Shown: one piece after another, positions 45,560 through 58,469 of the stretch
How the letters are laid out: each line of letters starts with the position of its first letter
Position numbering within the stretch: the stretch's first letter is position 1
DNA from: Enoplolaimus lenunculus
Lineage: Eukaryota; Nematoda; Enoplea; Enoplida; Thoracostomopsidae
Direction of reading: 5' to 3'
Length of the DNA: 64,000 nucleotides
Assembly (NCBI GenBank): GCA_030248215.1
Contig: JASANG010001628.1
Span: 1-64,000, forward strand
The notes under the pieces: model-generated
The model's input: only the letters and a program-made list of their open reading frames with translations
What the model was told of the DNA's origin: nothing
The model's database searches: none
Position numbers and translations under genes: made by a program

Positions 45560-45790
45560 TTTCTTCCAAGCCAATGCCAGGGACGCATACAACGAGATTA
45601 CGGTGTGCTCTGCTTGATACGCTGCATACTGTCAAACGGGGAGAATTGACCATCCCCTGTTGGATCTATACAATATGCACGACCCATTTTCGAAGTCTTG
45701 ACTAAAGTTAAACACCACGCTGGGAATCGAACCGCGGAACTTTTGAACTCGAGTCAAACATGCTGCCACTACACCACGTGGTCGATTGCA
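45560..45790 (-). mobile_element. Second SINE family with a tRNA-like head
   Basis: On the minus strand, 45782-45714 folds partly as a tRNA: a 7-bp acceptor (ACCACGT with GCGTGGT), a perfect TTTGA/TCAAA anticodon stem with loop CTCGAGT, A-box-like TGGTGTAGTGGCA and an exact B box GGTTCGATTCC. The T stem is mismatched and non-tRNA sequence follows, so I call a SINE head or tRNA pseudogene rather than a working tRNA. Confidence 0.6.
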
Positions 45791-45914
45791 ACAACTTCAT
45801 ATTCCGGTATATGTGCAAATGTTTGGAAATCCACGTCGAAAAATTATCTCGCTCGCTACATTCGATGCTAGGAAAATTTTAAACGGTGTTGTTTCTATCG
45901 AAATGAAATCTGGC

Positions 45915-46428
45915 CCAGGCATTTGCCTTAGGCCTAATAGATTTGTTTGGGCGCCTTTGACTTAGGCCTCATAGATTTCTTTGGGCGCCTTTGACTTAGG
46001 CCTCAAAGATTTCTTTGGGCGCCTTTGACTTAGGCCTCATAGATTTCTTTGGGCGCCTTTGACTTAGGCCTCATAGATTTCTTTGGGCGCCTTTGACTTA
46101 GGCCTCATAGACTTCTTTGGGCGCCTTTGACTTAGGCCTCATAGATTTCTTTGGGCGCCTTTGACTTAGGCCTCATAGATTTCTTTGGGCGCCTTTGACT
46201 TAGGCCTCATCGATTTGTTTGGGCGCCTTTGACTTAGGCCTCATAGATTTCTTTGGGCGCCATTGACTTAGGCCACATAGATTTCTTTGGGCGCCTTTGA
46301 CTTAGGCCTCATAGATTTCTTTGGGCGTCTTTGACTTAGGCCTCATAGATTTCTTTGGGCGCCTTTGACTTAGGCCTCATAGATTTCTTTGGCCGCCTTT
46401 GACTTAGGCCTCATAGATTTCTTTGTGC
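45915..46428. repeat. 34-bp minisatellite
   Basis: About 15 copies of a unit starting TTTGGGCGCCTTTGACTTAG and ending GCCTCATAGATTTC. Copies differ at only a few positions, so the array is homogeneous and young. Each unit contains the palindromes GGCGCC and AGGCCT. Confidence 0.95.
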
Positions 46429-46495
46429 ATGTTGTAAATAAACTCCACATTTGTGCCCTAAATGTGTTGCACCAATCATCAGTTGGTACTAGACA

Positions 46496-46837
46496 ACGCC
46501 TGTGTTTCTGAAATCTCACTAGTTAAGTTATACTAAATAATCACTTAAGCGCAGACTTCAGTAAATACTTACCTTTTGGTCCAGAACAAATAGCAGCAAA
46601 TGTGAGCCATTATCATAACAAGAAAGCCATCGTTTTGCACTATATTGAAGCACCATGATTCTACACTTTCAGTTTAGTGTTAGACCAACGTTAAATGCCA
46701 GACCTGCTAGTCTGTAATATATCAAATTTAGTCAGCGGTTTAAGTATTTGCATAAACTTAAGCTTTTAAAAACGACAAAATTATTAAGTAATTGCTTAAC
46801 ACGTACTTCAGTAGGGTTTCAGAAACCACAGCCAGTG
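46496..46837. mobile_element. MITE of the ACTTAAGT family (copy 3)
   Basis: Left end near CCTGTGTTTCTGAAATCTCAC; right end, inward, CACTGGCTGTGGTTTCTGAAA. Contains the shared interior TAATATATCAAATTTAGTCA. It lies about 65 bp after the 34-bp minisatellite. Confidence 0.7.
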
Positions 46838-49309
46838 TAACCTTCTAGCCAGTCAATAAAGATGATAGCTATTTTTAGTCATTTTTGCGTTCAGTATGAC
46901 CTACTTTTGCGCTGATTTTAAAAAATTTTTAATATACGCTTAGTGGATTTTACACGACTTTATTTTGTTTCATTTGAAATATCAGAAAAGTCAACCGAAT
47001 AAATGTCAAGAAAATTTATACAAATATTGTTTCGTGTTCAAAAATACCGTCGGTAATAGAAAAAAACCTAAACACATTCGGCAGCATTATTTTTAAACGC
47101 AAATTTTGCGTGATACAACGATTGCTTGTAATTTATTTTTACTAAATCTTTCGTACAGAAAGTTTTATTGCTCCAGGTGATATCTTTATCAATTTAAATT
47201 CTTGAATAATGCTTGTATTTTTTGTTCAAAAAAGTGTCAGGTTATGGTCGCCTTAGACTATACATGGGTGCGTGTACTGACTGAACTATGAGAAAAAGGG
47301 CTCACGTTAGATTTGTCCCGTGAACAGAGGTCTAGAATGTTCTTCGACCTGGCTCTGCAATTAAATCACGATCGCTTGTGTAGTGTTTAATTGTAAGCGT
47401 TGAAAAATATTGTTTCGCTTGGTGCTTCAGTCTTTTTTGTTCAGACATTTATTAATAATTAATTAATTTATGAGCATGGAATTTTTTTGGGTTTTAGCTT
47501 TAAACAACAAGTCTGTTCTTATTAATATGGTACCCACATCAGGTCAATGGGCTTAAGGCTTTGGTTTGGGCTTAAACTTAGGCTTAGTAAAAAGCTCAAC
47601 AAAATGCTTGGTTGTTGATTTAGTTAAAGTCTTGTATTATTAAGCCTAAGTTTAAGCCTGAACCTAAAGATTAAACGTAAGTGTATATAAGCGTGGAGAG
47701 GATTGTACAAGAACCCAATTTCAACCAATATGTTAGCCGTTTTAGCTGCGTTAAATGGCATAAAAATGTCTCTAACCTTTTGACAAAAATTCGTCCCAAG
47801 GGACCTTGAGACCTTAAAAAATCGAATTTTTCAAAAATTTTAGTTTGGGCGCGGAATCATCATCGGAGATGATGAGAAGCTCAAATATGCAAAAATTTTC
47901 AAAATTCAACCATTTTTGAGTAGACACCGGCTGTAGGCGCGATAACGGAAATGAACTCGTTGTTTGCACCGCTAAATCTACAGTTTTAAATCGAAAAAAA
48001 CTCGAACACCTATCTCATAATATGTCATTTGCGCCCACGCATCTATGCCATTAAAGTTTCGAACAGATTTCGTTTTTTAATTAGACTTACTGTTACATAT
48101 TATTTTGCAAACTAAATATTTTTTCGCTACGATGTCTTAATGATGGTGTAATATCAACCTGGCGTACTAAAGAGTTCAAATAGGTACAGGCGCAACACCA
48201 GAAAAACGACTAAATTATTCAATTAAAGTATTAGCAAACCATTAACGATTGTTCAATAAGGAGTGGGTTTTTTCTTAACAGTGATAAGTACAGATTGAAA
48301 GGACTGGCGTATCATTGACCCCGTTCATCGGTTTGCCCGTCAACAGATAAATATCATGTGATATTCAAACTATAATTTAATTAACACTAGGATTAATGTA
48401 TATGATTTTGTTTTAGTACTGATTCCGTTGTTTCTATCGCAAAGAATATGCTTGATTTTTCTGAAGACAATATATATTAACTGATAATGTTGAGGCACGT
48501 ATTTTCAAACGAAGGCAAAATATAATAGTTTTAGTATAAAGTCACGTATGTTGAGGTTTAATATTTAGTTTGGTTCAGAGGTGAAAGCTATTGAACCTGA
48601 TTTAGTATTGCAGCACCTGGAACGTAGGCTGCTCGTGATGTTGTGCCAAAGGTGAAACTGAGCTCGTAGGAATGTGATTTTGTGATATCTGTGCCTCATG
48701 TGATCTGTTTGGAATGACGCTGATTTTTATATGTTTTGCTGTGGATTGCAAATGTAAAGATTAGAGTGTATTTGAAACGGGAAGAGATACCTACATTGGT
48801 TTTTGTCTGGAGTGGCTTATTATACAGGTTCGTATTTATTTCTTAGGGCTCTTGAAGTGAAAGACTTTGGGGTTGTATACTCGACTGGTTATTACTGTGG
48901 AGTTACGACTCGACACTCGCGCTTTACAACTGGTACTAATTCCTGTAAATTGTTAGATAATAATTGGGAGTTACAGTATTAAGACTTGTAGGTTTAATAT
49001 TTAGTTTACTAGAGTTTGATGTACGATACTCTGAGCTTTGCGAATCGCAGTTATAAATGATTCGTAATTTGTCAAGCTTTAATAACTAAAATTTTTTGGA
49101 TGCCCAATCGAAACTGCAATTCGTGAAATTAATTTTTATAAACGTTTAAATTTGTACGTGGAATGATTAGTGAATGTCATGAATGCTCAAATATGCGAAA
49201 AAATTTCAAAATACCACCTATTTTAATTTTTGGAGCAACGTAACGCTTGTACAAATCGTTTAACATAGTTAGCCCCGTGGCTTGGTTATCACCTTAGATC
49301 AAATATGCC
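46838..49309. other. Intergenic, no gene seen
   Basis: AT-rich with one hexamer cluster (47550-47690). No long frame and no recognised element. Confidence 0.4.
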
Positions 49310-49661
49310 CATGCTCGTAGCCAGACGGGGGGGGAGCTGTGGCTCCAGTGGCGGATCCAGGATCTCAAAATGGGGGGCCAAAATTTCAAAGGTAATAAAC
49401 TTATTTTTGACCCATACTGTAGTGACCGAAATAAAAGGGGGGTCCCCATTTTGAGTCCCAATATAATTTTTGTCGAGATGCTGTTGTGGGGGGCACGGCC
49501 GGGGTGGCCCCCCGTGGATCCGCCATTGGGCTCAGCATTTCGGATAGTTTTGTACCCCATCTAGAAATTTGTCAATCTTACTTTTAAGTCATTAAAAAAT
49601 TTTGTTGCACCTCCTGAAAGTTTTTAGCCGCCCCTAGCAAGGTGAGCTGGCTACGGGTCTG
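49310..49661. mobile_element. hAT-type MITE, CCCGTAGCC family, split by another MITE
   Basis: The left end is a degraded CTCGTAGCCAG; the right end is GAGCTGGCTACGGGTCTG. A second hAT-type element (49346-49528) sits inside it. Removing that insert would rejoin TGTGGCTC with AGC, giving the family's usual GGCTCAGC-like core. Confidence 0.7.
49346..49528. mobile_element. hAT-type MITE, CAGTGGCGGATCC family, nested
   Basis: Starts CAGTGGCGGATCCAGG and ends GGATCCGCCATTG. It is inserted inside the MITE at 49310-49661; only GGCTC is repeated at its borders. It shares the segment ending ACCCATACTGTAGTG with the copy at 58470. Confidence 0.8.
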
Positions 49662-50429
49662 AATGTGTGCCTCATTTGATGATAATATACTACTCGCTTA
49701 CTTTGACATCGGCACCGTCTTTTGAGTTCTGTAGTTCCAATGGTAAAACCGATACTGACAAGGTTGAAGACTACACAAGCCGCTACTACTGGCCTTGTAT
49801 TTTAGCCAGTCAACAATTATATTTTTTTACTTCCATTCACTTCAATGTAGTCTGGGTTACTGGAACTGGAAAGATGAAAAACCCTATGTGGTGCAATGTG
49901 TAAGAGCTTAGGGGAATTTTTAAAGCGATATATACAGGTACATTACTAATTTACCAGTTCCTAGTTCATCAGTTTCGCTGAGTGTGTATGAAACATTGGT
50001 CCATTTCAAGTAAGGGAACAAATAGACTAAGTGACTGGGAAGCTCAGGTTTAGGTTTAGGTTTATGCTTGTACTTTGTAGGCAAGCCAGAATAGGTCACA
50101 ACGACAAGAAAATTAAACTCCTTTTCTGTATACTGATTAACACAGTAGCTTACATTACGCGTCGACGTGTGTAAAATAAAATGCGGTGCTGCCTGCTGGG
50201 CAGCGACTCGTGGCGAATATAACACCACGCTTATCTTTTATGTCTTAAGAGTTTACATATTTTTTTGTTTCAACTACGCTTCAGGCCTGCAGCTACTGTC
50301 AGAACTGCATGGTCGGGACGACCCTTTCTCTGAAGTACTGCGAATATACATGGTTTTTCTTCTAAACTTCTTCGAAACATATGGCCACGCCGGGAAACCA
50401 ACCTTGGACCAAAGGGTTAAAAATTGTTC

Positions 50430-50534
50430 ACGAGATGCATATAAAGGTTTTCGTTGACTTACAAGCAAGGTTCAAAATTCTTCAGGGGGCTAAAAACTTT
50501 GCAAAGGGGGCTGAGCCCCCCTGGGCCGCCCTTG
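50430..50534. mobile_element. Partial CCCGTAGCC-family MITE
   Basis: It carries the family interior (TTACAAGCAAGGTTCAAAAT, GGGGGCTGAGCCCCCC) and a degraded end GGTCGGCTACGTATA. The left terminus is not visible. Confidence 0.5.
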
Positions 50535-51074
50535 GTCGGCTACGTATACAACGGAAAAGGGTCTTTGATCTATGTTTACGGCGACTAAAAGAATGGCCCT
50601 TTGAATAAAATCTTAAAAGGCAGGTCGTTTTACTACAAGATTGTAATACAGTAACCTTTTAAATTCAGAAATTTTCGCTGAAGGATTACTTAAAGCTTAG
50701 GCTTAGACTTTGAAATATGCATATACAACTGTTACGGCCCTCATGGGCCCAAATCTCTTACAACGGTTTAAAATACAGCATCTAGAACTGGATAAACACG
50801 GATGTCAAGACGATTCAATTGTCACAGTGATCCTTGCGTAGATTCCCATGCGAATCGCCATGTTTGTGGCATGGTCTCTTTAATTCCTGGCCCCATGACA
50901 TCACTGTGAAACAGGACTGGGGTAGCCCCACAGGCTGCCTTGTCTACGGTCTCAATACCCTCCTGTGTGGAGCCGTAGGCTCCTGTATCAGAGTGATTTC
51001 ACTGAGTTACACATACGTCGTAAAAACAAGGCTTGTTTTCGACTGAGAACCGCTACATTATATTTGATTATGTT

Positions 51075-51270
51075 CAGTGGCTGATCCAGAAATTTCTAAA
51101 AAGGATTTGCGGCGCCGCTCGAGATATAACAGTGGACAAAAAACTCGGTAGCTATGTGAGCGAGACAAGTCGGACGTCACTTAAGTGCGAAACCCTAATA
51201 CAAAATCTTGGTTTTAACCCGTTTTCGGGGCGTCTAAGCTGGAGTGGCCCCCACTTTGGATGCGCCATTG
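51075..51270. mobile_element. hAT-type MITE, CAGTGGCGGATCC family (older copy)
   Basis: Starts CAGTGGCTGATCCAG and ends TGGATGCGCCATTG; flanks ATTATGTT and TTTATGCA share 5/8. A chance reading frame crosses it and is not a gene. Confidence 0.65.
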
Positions 51271-51654
51271 TTTATGCACAATGAAAACTGAAAGGAAACG
51301 GTTTAAAAATAGATTTTAGAGTCTAGACGCGCGGTTTGTATAGCGTTTACTCTACGATTTAGCTGTGTATATGTGATACTTGCTTGTTTTGGTATAGTTC
51401 AAACCACAACCTGATTTTATTGACTAACTTACGATAAATGGGGTTGTTCTACTATTCCAGGAACCGGCCGATTTAACGGGAGGCCATTCTGGCCTAGGCT
51501 CCTATAGTAAAGATCAAAACGGAATTTATTTATATCCAAATTTACTGCTAGAATTGCGTTTTGCTTCTCGCTCGCTTCCACTTGCGTTTCCATTATATCT
51601 CGCGCGGAACTGTTTCGAAAATATCTTTATTCGCCAGATTGCTTGTCTTACTCT

Positions 51655-51823
51655 TAGGCCCGTAGCCCGCTCACCTTGCTAGCTGAGGCTGAAAAATTGT
51701 CAGTAGGGGCATTCAAGGATTTTTATTGAGTTGCAAGCAAGGTTGAAAAAAATGTTTAGGTGAGCCAAAAATTTTCCAAGTGGGGCTGAGCGGAGCCTTC
51801 CTGGCCCTTTGGCTACGGGCCCG
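51655..51823. mobile_element. hAT-type MITE, CCCGTAGCC family, with perfect 8-bp duplication
   Basis: Ends TAGGCCCGTAGCC and GGCTACGGGCCCG. It is flanked on both sides by CTTACTCT (51647-51654 and 51824-51831), an exact 8-bp target duplication, which is the hallmark of hAT transposition. It is 169 bp long and non-coding. Confidence 0.9.
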
Positions 51824-52689
51824 CTTACTCTATTCCACGGTAACCCGGTGAATATTACTCAACCAATGATCTCGAGAATTCCGCGTTAATGTCAACAGTA
51901 TAACCTACCAATACAGTATATGAAAATTTGTGGGCAACGATGAGATTTTCCTTTCCAAAAATTTTATACCAGCAATCTACTGAACAAGTTACGCGAGCGA
52001 AATAAACTTCAAACATAAACCGTCACTAAAGCTGTTCTACGGGGGTTATTTTTAGAAGACTGATCCCCCTTAGTCCCCGTACAACATTTGTTTTATATTT
52101 GAGCCGTTTTCAGTGACAAAAAATATATTATTGTTCTTAGCATCGCCGTAACTGGTTCGGTAGCCGTATAAAAACATTGTTGGACAGGGGTATGCAAAAA
52201 TTCAGTCCGGACTTTCATGTGACAGGCCCGGCCATAATGATATATATGCCATTACTGTGACTTGCTTACCATGGTATATATATAATATATATAAGGTTTT
52301 TGTTTTATTATCGTAGGTTTCAGTTGAAGTACCATTATATGCATAGTCTTCGTCTGTGTTTCAGTACAATAATGTATTGTTTTTTCATTCATAGAAATAT
52401 ATTTGTGTTTTGGTTTTCGATACTGGTATATTGGCATATAGTTTGACGTAGTATAACTAGAGCGTAATTTTAGGCAAAGGTAAACATACATGGTTTTGTA
52501 GTGTTTTTGGTTTCAAAGAAAGTGCGCAATATTTTACTGTCTGGTACAGCTGTATTTTCTATCAAGTGTTCGATTCATATCTTGTTGAAGGGGATACTGT
52601 TTTGAAATGGAAGGCGTCGAAATATAGTTATATACATATGTTAGCCCAATATATGGAACATGGCCGTAACAGTAGTATACGCATATTTC

Positions 52690-52840
52690 TAAGCCTAAAA
52701 CCTAAGCCTAATCCAACGTCTACGAGTAAAAATGAGCTAATGCCTAAGTCTACGCCTACGCAAAATATTAGTCTAAAGCTTAAGCTAATTCTATTGCAGT
52801 CCCACGGAAGAACGTTCCACCGTTGATCTTTAGATGTGCT
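52690..52840 (+). repeat. GCCTAA-cored dispersed element (copy 3)
   Basis: AAGCCTAAAACCTAAGCC, then CTAAGTCTACGCCTACGC, then TTGCAGTCCCACGGAAGAAC and CCGTTGATCTTTAGATG. Short frames on both strands are by-products of the hexamer. Confidence 0.6.
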
Positions 52841-55202
52841 CACATTTATGACACTTACAGCAGTAATTTTCTAAACGCAAAATTATATTAAGTAGCGAAT
52901 AGTTTTATGAATTCATTAATAATTGCATTGAAGACGCCACTGGTTTTTATTATTTTAGCAAAGAAATTTAAAAAAGCTTTTCTGGGCATTTTCCGGAGCC
53001 CCGGAAGGAATATATCTCCCCTGTCCCTGCCTAAACCCAGTATTCGTGTCTTTTTGTATTCGTACAATATAAGATTATGTTTTGTCGTCAATATTATAAT
53101 AATAATAATGGTATAATGAAATGATGTGTGACATAAATAGCGAGTATATAATTATAGGTAATGGACAAACATGTTGTGATGCTTTACTATTAACCATTCT
53201 AGAGCGTGTTTAATTGATAAATTTAAAATTATATTTTCATTCATAAAAATTAGGTCTATTTTTTCTGGTTTACAGTAAAATGGTATATATTTAGCGTAGT
53301 AGATTTTACGTTATTTTAGTGTTTATGGCCTTTGGAAATCGTTTGTCTACGGGGTGGGGCAATCCTGTAGCCACAACTAGCTGTTGGGGGGGCAGGGGCT
53401 AAAACAATTTTGGGAAGGGCATACTGTTGATTTTGTAAGACTTAGAAGTTGGGCTTAAACGCTTTTATTTCGGCAAAATTTTTCTATATGCAGCTAAGCT
53501 TTCTTGGGCCCCCTCTTGCGACGCTCTCGAGTATGTGTTAGCTGCTTGTGAGTGAAACCAGAATATCTATGCCAAGTATTTATAGGGTAGGTTGAAATAA
53601 GACATCACGACGAAAGTAATTATTGGGGCGTTTGCAGCCACCGCTCCACGATTTTGCCGTATATATATATATAAACCGGTTCGAACACCTCATATTTGAG
53701 TCAAAAAGGTTTTTAAGACATATTTAACCATTGCCTCTAACTGTTGAAATTCGATTTCGCTCCCATAGTAACTTAGAAAAAAAATTTCCGTTAAATAATC
53801 AAAAATATCAACAACTGCCCAAAAATAATTATTGCCCGATTCAACGGGGCCTGCACCCTCCTGGTTCTTGTAGTCCGTTCCCGGTTGAAAAAGCTACAAA
53901 TCATCAAGTTCATTGGATGATACCCCCATTGTCATCACACTTTCTACACCGCACCATCTGGGCAGAGTATACAAGGTAAAGCATTAGTGGGTATATAATC
54001 CGTTCTCGAAATTTCTTTAGACACAACAAAACAGCAAATCTGTTTAAAACTTTGTTGTACCCTATCAAAATGAATTGCTGCTACGTTTCCTGAACATATT
54101 AAAAAATATTACAGGCAGTGGCGGATCCGGATCATAATATTAAAAACGCCCCCCCAACATTGATTACAGGTGTCATTTTTAGTTGACAACTGTGTCAAAA
54201 ACACCCACGTTTGAGAAAAAACAATACATTTCTTATCAAATGCGAGCGATATTAAATTGTTTGCGCAAAAAGTATTTTTAATCAAAATCCAAAGTTAAAG
54301 TAGCGTCGACGCGTTCGTGTCGCTATTTATTTCCTGTTTTCAAAGTTTTGACTCAAGAGCGAATTTGATATCTGGCATTAACGGATTTAAATATTTTTGA
54401 AAAGTTGGGATTTAATTTCAGTTATGAAAATTTAAAATTTTATAAATGTTGAAATTTATTTTATAAAAATAACAACAGGGTTGTTTATTAAGTTTTTAAT
54501 GAATTAATTCAGTAACTGGGCGACAAAAACAATTCGTCAGTTAACCTGGCCAACATGGGTCAAACTTTAAAATATATACGCTGCTAACAAAAATATAGGC
54601 AACATCTATTTAGTGGCGTCCGGCGGCACTCGGCGAGCGGGACTGCTCACTGTGGGATATTGATACTAGAACACTTAGAGACCGGGAAGCTTAGGCCTAG
54701 CGCAAACGCTTTGGGTTTACGCTTAAGTTTAGGCTTGGACTTATTGTACATGACCCTATTATTGTATAGTATGGGCTTATGGTATAATATAATGGCCGTA
54801 GCTCGATAAGCCACGGTTAATATTAATTAATACAAAATCCCAAAATAGGGTTTTGCCTGATTTTGTTTATAAACATAGCTGGCGCTTCTGCATTGTATTG
54901 CCAGAGCTTTAAAGCTTAATGAGAATTTTATTAACACTCTGTAGCCAATCTATTGAAACTGAAGTTTTTTTGAGCCTAAAAATTAAATTAGTGGCCGAAA
55001 CAGCTTTAATAATGAGGCAAAAGTATGATTTAAATAAAAAAAATTTGTTGAGGGGGTGCGCACAGCCCATTAGCCTCTGTCTGCTGATAATTACAGGCTT
55101 GTTTATAAAATGCGTGGGTTACCGCATAAGCAAACACAAGCATTCAAATAACACAGCAGTATAGAGACACGGAATTTTCTGTTATTTCTACATGTAAAAA
55201 CA

Positions 55203-55239
55203 TTGTTATTATTGTTATTATTATTATTATTATTATTTT
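55203..55239. repeat. (TTA)n microsatellite
   Basis: About 12 TTA/TTG units. On the minus strand it gives a run of Asn codons in a chance frame. Confidence 0.9.
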
Positions 55240-56629
55240 GGTTCACATTTTCGTTCCGAATTTTAGAACATGCTTTTTTAAACAAGCATCGTTGTTTGAT
55301 CATCTTTAATTTAAAATTTACTTATACCATGTTTTCGTTTGCCAGGCTATATATATTTTCCTAAAATCATAGAGGTTAATAGTTTTCAACAATTGACAAA
55401 CGTTGTTTATTAAGAACCCAGCCCTTAAATTTTGCAAGTTCATCTATTGGGTCTGATTATCATATCAGTGATAAGCATCGGATATTTTTTCTGGGCCTTA
55501 GCTACGGTTTCATTTCGAAGGGTATCATATAAATTTTTAACGTGTAAAATCCAGGAAGTTACTCTAAATCATGCTAAAAGTGGTTTTTCTTGTCTTTAAA
55601 CAAATTTCGGGACGCTATATATCCTGTCTATCTTTTCTTTTGAATACATACTTGATTTTTTATATTTGGTTATTTGACAATTCTTACCATTCATAATATG
55701 ATTATAGACTTGATCCGGATGTTTCATTGTTTCTGGGGCCAACGCGTAAAAGTGAGGCAAAATTCTATGGGGGATGGTTCACCCCACCGGTTAACGCTGA
55801 ACAGACTGTATACAAATGAAATGTGTACGATATCTTCAACCTGAATGTTTCAAAAATTTGGTTTGCGGAACCAAAACTTCTAAAGTTTGCTATGAAATTT
55901 CTTGCGACCAAAACAAGCCGAGTGTGGCGGCGCCATTATTCAAATTTTACTTTGGTTCGCATAAATCTACGACGGGGGCAGTGGAATTCTTTCAAATTTT
56001 AATCTATACAATACCCTATTCTATTTTTAGACTAAACCGATTATTTTAAATTGTCACATACACCCGCACCCACACGTGGACGCTGTGAGTCAATTTTAAC
56101 TCCCCCGTTGTCTGGAGGCGAGCTAAATATTTATTTCGGGTACTCGTTTGTTAGGTATTCCCAGCTGTACATCCTTCCGTTGAGTTCAACATTGTTTTTA
56201 ATTTTATTTTATTGAAAATAAAATTGTCAACTTTTGTGAAATTAGCCAGTTTTTAAGTTAAAAATAGAACATCGAAAAATACTAAGTTAACTATTTTTGA
56301 AATGTTTTTTTTCTGTATTTTATTCTATTTTGTTATACTATTCCGTTATCGATTGCCGTAGTTTAATTTAAACAAGCGTGGGAATTTGTGTGATGTTCGT
56401 CGAAGCGAGGATTTCATTTCGCGAGGGAATAATTTTAAACAGACCCAGTTAATCTATTTGATTGTTCTACAATACAGTTGTACATTTCAAAGGCTGCAGC
56501 AAACGTGTCTTGCTTTATCTGTCCACCTTCTTTAAATGTTCTTTGTTTGTGTATGACATTGGTTTGCGTTTTGAGAGCCTACTATACCACTTCATACTTG
56601 TGTATTTGCAAAGCATTTAATAAGCCAAG

Positions 56630-56906
56630 TTATCGTTTCTAAAAGTGTACTAAAGTTTTAAGTTAATACTTAAGTCACTGGTTAAATTTGATAAATTACA
56701 CACTGCTCTGCCATGTTTATCATTGTTTCAATTCAGATTGTAGATTCGTGGAGTCTCCTTAGCATAAAGCACATTTTTGGCTTCCCCGTTATAGCACTGG
56801 CTGATAATTTTCAATTTTTTTTGTTTCTGTCCAAAATGTTAAGTATTTAGTACTTGATCATAACTTAAGTAAATACCTAAATAAGATTTCAGGGACCCAG
56901 CCACTG
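56630..56906. mobile_element. MITE of the ACTTAAGT family (copy 4)
   Basis: The right end, inward, is CAGTGGCTGGGTCCCTGAAA. The left end is degraded (around GTTTCTAAAAGTGTACTAAA). The interior TACTTAAGTCACTGGTTAAA is shared with copy 1. Confidence 0.65.
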
Positions 56907-57906
56907 AGTAGTTTATACGTCTGTGGCGTACACAAGATTTCATTTTGCAAGCGAATAACTTTAAACCGGGCGAGAAATTTTTAACTTATGGAAATCGGTA
57001 TTTAAACAGTCAATAAAATTTCAGATTACAAGTTGTCGGTCGACGAATTGTCCCGATAACATTTTTATCATCCCTGCAAAGTATTTTCCAGTTCAAATGG
57101 TATAAACACTTGGGCTGTTTGAAACTGATTGTTTTTGAAACCTTGTAAAGTGTCTATTTTTATCATCTTCCATGTATTTCACAAAAAACATTTGTGATCT
57201 TCCATTGAGAATTATCCTTTAATAGGTTGACTTAGTTTCAATTGACTATTGTAGTTGTGAGTGTCTTCCTACTTGTTGCTTATATGTGTGTGTATTTTTG
57301 TGGGTTTTAGTATCACCCACCCACAAGCTTGGTTACCATTCATTGGAAAAGTAGCACTGGTCGTTTTAAACCAAAACAACACCAAGCCCATTCAAGTCCT
57401 TGGACACAGTAAATGCCTTACTCCCTATCAATAATATTTCTTCGAATTAGGTTTTCGTTTTAGTGGCACTGTTTTCTGGTCACGGATATATAATCGTTTC
57501 GTAGTGTGGTTATTTTAAAAAGTCTTTAAAGGCAGGGAAGAATAGGGCAGATATATATTATATTTATATATATTGAAATTTGTTGACACTGAAACAGAAC
57601 TGAGCACTTTTATCAAAGCTTTAGAACAACGTTATGGGACGAAATTATTCTCAATCGCTCTCGGTTCTAAATATTATTCATGTCAGGGGATACCCTTTCG
57701 AAAAGAAATCATGCCTACGCGTCGGCCTTTTACGGCCTCGCTAAGTTTCTTAAAAGAGTTGTTACGTGCATGGCATAAGTTTATTTTTTTCTACGCCTTC
57801 CGCTCGAAAAAAAAGTTTTATAATGAACTTCGAGCGAAGAGAGCGAGCGAGCGAGAAACTTCATTAAGGAAACTTTATTAAATGTTTTTTGTACAACAAT
57901 ATATAC

Positions 57907-57907
<1 letters not shown>

Positions 57908-57941
<34 letters not shown>

Positions 57942-57948
57942 TATATAA
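57908..57948. repeat. (TATG)n microsatellite
   Basis: About seven GTAT units flanked by ATAT sequence. Confidence 0.9.
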
Positions 57949-58469
57949 GACCGAAGGCCCGAAGCTAAAATGTACTAATGGAATATCCGACTTGTGTTCG
58001 ATATCTGTCTGAAGTTCTGCGTCTCTCCCCTGCTGTGTTTTGAGCCGCTAACAAGGAGCCAGGGAAAGTTTATGAATGAAACATTGACGTCATTAGCAAG
58101 CACTTTCGTGGCGGATTGTATTGGTTCTGCGATTTCATTCATAAATTAAGTATATTGGAACTGACCGGCTGAGTATTTTGCTCTGAGCTTAAGGTGACTA
58201 CGAATGAAAAATATGTCCAAGTAACGAGTGGTTTAGTTTTTTATACTATACGCATTGGTTGGATGTATAAAAAAATTCAGACTCGAGTACACGTTAAGCC
58301 CGCATTTACGCTTACGTTTAGGATTAACTACGGGAGGGCGTTTTTACAAACATCTTTGTCCACCCCTTTTCCAATTTTACAAATTAAATACTGTTCAACG
58401 CAGCTTGCTGAGTCGAATGGTATTAAACTTTGTACAATCTGACGATTAGTTGCCGAGTTATGGTTAAAT

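Larger units (their letters stand above)
51824..58469. other. Intergenic, no gene seen
   Basis: Contains the listed GCCTAA element, an ACTTAAGT-family MITE, simple repeats and a lone CAGTGGCGGATCC terminus at 54116. Several 70-100 codon frames (for example 55816-56049 and 57573-57881) have no recognisable motif, and the latter crosses repeat sequence. Confidence 0.4.

Noticed and set aside
57573-57881. 102-codon plus-strand frame
   Set aside because: Its second half crosses a GAAATCATGCCTACGCG-type repeat remnant and GAGCGAGCGAG simple sequence, and it has no domain.
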